This document shows, in pieces, positions 61,048 through 64,000 of a stretch of 64,000 bases of DNA. A program made the position numbers and the translations under genes. This DNA comes from Leishmania donovani (Eukaryota > Euglenozoa > Kinetoplastea > Trypanosomatida > Trypanosomatidae), in NCBI RefSeq assembly GCF_000227135.1, contig NC_018244.1, positions 257,288-321,287 on the forward strand, in the 5' to 3' direction. The notes beneath the pieces are model-generated. The model ran no database searches. It was not told the DNA's origin and saw only the letters and a program-made list of their open reading frames with translations. How positions within the stretch are numbered: position 1 is the stretch's first letter; each line of letters starts with the position of its first letter.

Positions 61048-62052
61048 TTAAAGGGACACAAACGCGGTGATGCCGATCTGAAAGCTCACAAAGCACACCA
61101 CCGCAGTAACCACAGCAGTCAATGGTGACGTGAGAGACTGCAACACGCCTCTCTGGTTGAAGGCCCCTATGGAGAAGAAACTCATGGTAAGGCAGAAAAA
61201 AAGCGAAACAGAAAAGCACACCGCAGAGAGCGCGAGAACGGTAACATTCGCGATGAACCCCTCCAATAGCCACACTTTGAAGAGCACAGGGACATATGGT
61301 TTGCACTCCGGCGACGACGGAGCTGCTTGCTCGCCGTCCTCTTTCCTCGCCTCGCTGTCACCTGCATTGGGTTGAGGCCCGCATCCGCTTTGATGACTTT
61401 CAAGGCGCCTGCAAATCATATTGGCAAGAGTCTTGTACCCATCGGGGAGCTCCGTGTTCATCGCGGTGGCCAAGATGCGGCCCTTCACCCACACGCTCTT
61501 CAGGAACTGCACGTACCCGAACGCACGCATCGTCACCTCGGCCGACGCACCGCTGCCGGCCTGCGTGAATGTCACAAGCGCCTCCGCGCGGAATGCATCA
61601 CCAAACAGCACACCGGGTACCTGGCTTGAGAACTGCACCGCGAGCGTCGGCGCACCGCTCACCTTGAATAGAGCGTAGCGCTGGTACTCGATGTACGCGT
61701 ACGGCTTCCCCATCATCGCCTTCACCAGCGTCGTGCACGTGAACTGGCGCTGGCCCCGGAACGCACCTCCGTCCTTTGTTGGCCGCCACGGCTCCCACTT
61801 CTGGTCCGTGTCCTTCCGCTCTGTGTGGTAGTCCTCCAGCACAGCAGTGCCGTCGTCGAAGCACACGCCGAACACGTCGAGGACCCCCTTCCCGGTGCAC
61901 AGCTTCACGGGTGTCATCAACTCCTTCCCGAAGCATGAGAAGTCGCTAAGCGCGCTGCCATAATCCGTCTCCACCTGCGAGAACGCGTCCATCGACGCCA
62001 CAGCGGGCATCTTGCCTTCATCGTTTTCGCTCGTCGTTGTTTTGAAAGCCAN
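61048..62052 (-). CDS. VASt-domain membrane protein with alternate C-terminus (5' end in gap; may be the 3' half of the next gene)
   Basis: The VASt domain is identical in nucleotide sequence to the short form from 61438 up to the gap, including the first codons (M)AFKTTTSENDE. The Met codon itself runs into the N gap at 62052. After ATAMNTELPDGYKTLANMI the tail differs: an acidic linker, then three strongly hydrophobic segments (around FIANVTVLALSAVCFSVSLF, FFCLTMSFFSIGAF and VVTAVVCFVSFQIGITAF), consistent with membrane anchoring. Length as drawn is 335 residues. The same 315 bases (61732-62046) recur after the gap as the 62151-62465 end of the GRAM gene, so this may really be the C-terminal half of that gene. 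The five bases before the gap (62047-62051) match the short form, which is the only evidence for a separate gene. Confidence 0.65.
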   Translation of the reverse strand, partial: XAFKTTTSENDEGKMPAVASMDAFSQVETDYGSALSDFSCFGKELMTPVKLCTGKGVLDVFGVCFDDGTAVLEDYHTERKDTDQKWEPWRPTKDGGAFRGQRQFTCTTLVKAMMGKPYAYIEYQRYALFKVSGAPTLAVQFSSQVPGVLFGDAFRAEALVTFTQAGSGASAEVTMRAFGYVQFLKSVWVKGRILATAMNTELPDGYKTLANMICRRLESHQSGCGPQPNAGDSEARKEDGEQAAPSSPECKPYVPVLFKVWLLEGFIANVTVLALSAVCFSVSLFFCLTMSFFSIGAFNQRGVLQSLTSPLTAVVTAVVCFVSFQIGITAFVSL

Positions 62053-62150
62053 NNNNNNNNNNNNNNNNNNNNNNNNNNNNNNNNNNNNNNNNNNNNNNNN
62101 NNNNNNNNNNNNNNNNNNNNNNNNNNNNNNNNNNNNNNNNNNNNNNNNNN
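62052..62150. other. Assembly gap (99 N) in VASt cluster
   Basis: The 315 bases after the gap (62151-62465) are identical to 61732-62046 just before it. This is the same overlap signature as the gap at 43127-43225. Confidence 0.9.
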
Positions 62151-63381
62151 CGTGCACGTGAACTGGCGCTGGCCCCGGAACGCACCTCCGTCCTTTGTTG
62201 GCCGCCACGGCTCCCACTTCTGGTCCGTGTCCTTCCGCTCTGTGTGGTAGTCCTCCAGCACAGCAGTGCCGTCGTCGAAGCACACGCCGAACACGTCGAG
62301 GACCCCCTTCCCGGTGCACAGCTTCACGGGTGTCATCAACTCCTTCCCGAAGCATGAGAAGTCGCTAAGCGCGCTGCCATAATCCGTCTCCACCTGCGAG
62401 AACGCGTCCATCGACGCCACAGCGGGCATCTTGCCTTCATCGTTTTCGCTCGTCGTTGTTTTGAAGACAAGTGGGCCTGAGACCCCAGAGTCTTCCGCCG
62501 TCTCCTTCTGCTGGGCCTTTGAGGCTTGAAACGTGGACTCGATCACATTCAAGGCAGCATCACGGCTCGTAAAGTTTGAGAAGCTCATCGAGACGCCAGA
62601 TTTGAGCTGCACGTAAAAGCCATCGAGTAGGACAAGCTTCTGCTCCTTTTCGATTTTTTCCACGTCACAGAACTTGATCTCTATTCTTGAATCCATCATC
62701 GGAGAAACAAAGAGAATGAAGTTCTGAGTAACCCACATTTTTCCCAGCCGGCTGGCGCCGAATTGGTAGCAGCACGTGAACGAGTCCTTGACTGTTTCTG
62801 TCTGAGGAAGCGACGGAAAAAAGCGCCGGAATTCTGAAATTGTCACGAGGCGGACGTCGTTGCTAACTTCCTGAAGTCTATTTTTTCGAATTTGCAACGA
62901 GCTTCTCTCCTGCGACAACCCACTAGTGATCTGTTTTTCTACCACAGCCGGAGTACCCACTTGCGAAGCGGATAAGGAAGCGGTAACTCGGTCGCGCTCG
63001 GTACACACGTCGGAGTCTTGCTTACCGTTCGTGTACTGGTGATTGATGGGTGACAGGGGCTGTGAGTCTTGGGACTGATTGTCTCTTGCCTCGGCACCAC
63101 CGCGATTGGCGACTGAGCTGGTTCGACTCGTAGGTCTACTTACAAGGCCAGCCGAGGACGAAGCGTCAGATTCAGGTTCAGGGTAAAGGGAGGCAGCCCT
63201 ATCCGCAGCGTACTTCTCGCGAACAGACCACAGAGTCTTCAATAAGTTGTACATTTGGGTCACCCCCGTCGAGATGAAAGCTGTGAAATCGTGCTCCACT
63301 CGTGCCTTTGTGACTAAGACAATGGTGTCGCAGACAAAGCTCGTTTTCCTCTCCAATGTAAGGACATTTTCCAAAAGAATA

Positions 63382-63414
<33 letters not shown>

Positions 63415-63605
63415 CAAATCCGCAGAGGTGTCACGTACATCCTCCCCATCCGCACGAGTTTCCGACGTATCAGGCCACAGTTGCACGACTGGACCAGTTT
63501 TTCACGCTGATTTATCTCTGGAAACAGCTGATGAAAAAATTGTTCTTCAGGGCTGCTTGTCGTGATTAACTGCGCCTTTACATCGGAAGCCGCAGAGTTG
63601 GGCAT
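62151..63605 (-). CDS. GRAM-GRAM-VASt protein, cut by gap (LAM/Aster-type lipid-transfer protein)
   Basis: From the ATG at 63605, residues ~20-125 form a GRAM-like domain (EEQFFHQLFPEINQREKLVQ, then KLVRMGRMYVTPLRIC, a run of ten Phe, and DTIVLVTKARVEHDFTAF with YNLLKTLW at the end). A Ser/Glu-rich linker follows. A second GRAM (~260-370) has KDSFTCCYQFGASRLGKMWV and TQNFILFVSPMMDSRIEIKF. The VASt domain then starts at VFKTTTSENDEGKMP and runs into the gap at ~GGAFRGQRQFTCT. The order GRAM-VASt-(membrane anchor) is that of LAM/Ltc/GRAMD1 sterol transporters at membrane contact sites. Joined across the overlap to the 61048 tail, the frame is continuous (2139 nt, 712 residues). Thirty consecutive T in the coding strand (63384-63413 on plus as A) encode the Phe run, an odd feature. 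Confidence 0.8.
63384..63413. repeat. A30/T30 homopolymer inside the GRAM coding region
   Basis: Thirty consecutive A on the plus strand, read as ten Phe codons on the coding strand inside a predicted GRAM beta strand. The frame before and after is GRAM-like, so the length is a multiple of three here. Slippage or sequencing error is likely. Confidence 0.9.
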
Positions 63606-63904
63606 TCTCGTGCCTTTTGTAATAACACGCTGTCAGAAAAAGCCGTGATGTAAGAAAGTAATCGGTGAGCTTCCTTGAACTTTGCTGCGTCGAAAGAAAC
63701 CAAAAGAAAGAGGGCCAGTGAAGAAGGAAATAGCCAGAATCTAGGGCATTTCCGAGGAGAGGACAAAAGTTCCGCGCTTGCGCATTGTAGCGAGTCAACA
63801 CTCAGACTCCGAGCCGCACAGCATACGCAGCTAAGCCGCCAAAAACAAAAATCGATTTGTACACCAAGCACATGACAAGAATACCAACATTGAGAACAAC
63901 AACA
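63606..63904. other. 5' flank of the GRAM/VASt gene
   Basis: This is the spacer between the GRAM gene ATG and SIDER copy E. I see no gene in it. Confidence 0.5.
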
Positions 63905-64000
63905 ATTTTTTTCTTTGCGTGTCCATTCGGCCACACAACATGAGGTCCCGTTCCACTCTCGAGCCGCCGACCCTGCCCTGCCACAGGCCACCCGTCGCGT
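63905..64000 (-). mobile_element. SIDER-type retroposon, copy E (sense, runs off window)
   Basis: Only the 3' end is present. It matches copy D (TGTTGTGTGGCCGAATGGAC on the minus strand) and is followed by an A-rich stretch (minus strand, ~63918 down to 63905), as expected for the 3' tail of a retroposon. The rest continues past 64000. Confidence 0.75.

Noticed and set aside
61048..62355. 435-codon ORF running across the 99-N gap
   Set aside because: Its N-terminal part is an out-of-frame reading of the VASt DNA after the gap, joined only by N codons. Only the part from 62052 down is real.
61917..63605. 562-codon form of the GRAM protein continuing past the gap
   Set aside because: After the gap it enters the wrong frame of the neighbouring VASt copy; the coding sequence is trusted only to 62151.

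Overview
The window looks like a nuclear chromosome segment of a kinetoplastid, most likely Leishmania. The grounds are long intronless ORFs all on one strand, 0.3-3.8 kb spacers full of polypyrimidine tracts and CA/GT/TA microsatellites, proteins rich in Ala/Ser/Arg coiled coils and low-complexity insertions, and copies of a SIDER-type degenerate retroposon. Every supported gene is on the minus strand, so the window appears to lie inside one polycistronic transcription unit read right to left. I see no tRNA, rRNA, CRISPR, operon-type promoter or strand switch.

Reading with transcription (right to left): a GRAM/VASt sterol-transfer-type locus (59.3-63.6 kb) with a tandem short VASt gene; a PP2A B''-type EF-hand regulatory subunit (53.9-57.8 kb); a mitochondrial-looking alpha/beta hydrolase (50.0-51.3 kb); an unknown protein (47.3-48.9 kb); an acyl-CoA-binding-protein (ACBP) cluster (33.4-43.5 kb) interrupted by a YWTD-type beta-propeller gene (39.7-40.9 kb) and ending in a two-ACB-domain protein; a PMCA-type Ca2+-ATPase (27.1-30.5 kb); a very large protein that I read as a divergent kinesin with a lost P-loop (18.7-24.0 kb); an ApaH-like phosphatase (16.8-18.0 kb); a large coiled-coil protein (12.3-15.9 kb); a likely mitochondrial protein (10.5-11.3 kb); an RRM/RGG RNA-binding protein (8.6-9.5 kb); the clamp-loader subunit CTF18 (3.1-7.0 kb); and a partial coiled-coil protein running off the left edge.

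The right half (38-64 kb) is repeat-rich. Five copies of a ~570 bp element (two antisense, three sense to the genes) start with CCCTGA and carry the complementary TCAGGG about 35 nt later, as in the ribozyme-like 5' signature of the ingi/L1Tc/SIDER clade. A degenerate piece of a coding ingi/L1Tc-like element (RNase H-distal region plus C2H2 finger) sits in the long spacer at 26.0-26.4 kb.

Six runs of N break the assembly. All three 99-N gaps have the same sequence on both sides, so they look like unmerged contig overlaps and not missing DNA. The third ACBP copy may therefore be false, and the second and third VASt genes may be two halves of one gene. The 5-N gap hides about 49 bases and creates an artificial frameshift. 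Functionally, much of the right half concerns acyl-CoA and lipid handling (ACBP, multi-ACB protein, GRAM/VASt), though gene order in kinetoplastid units is not normally evidence of a pathway.
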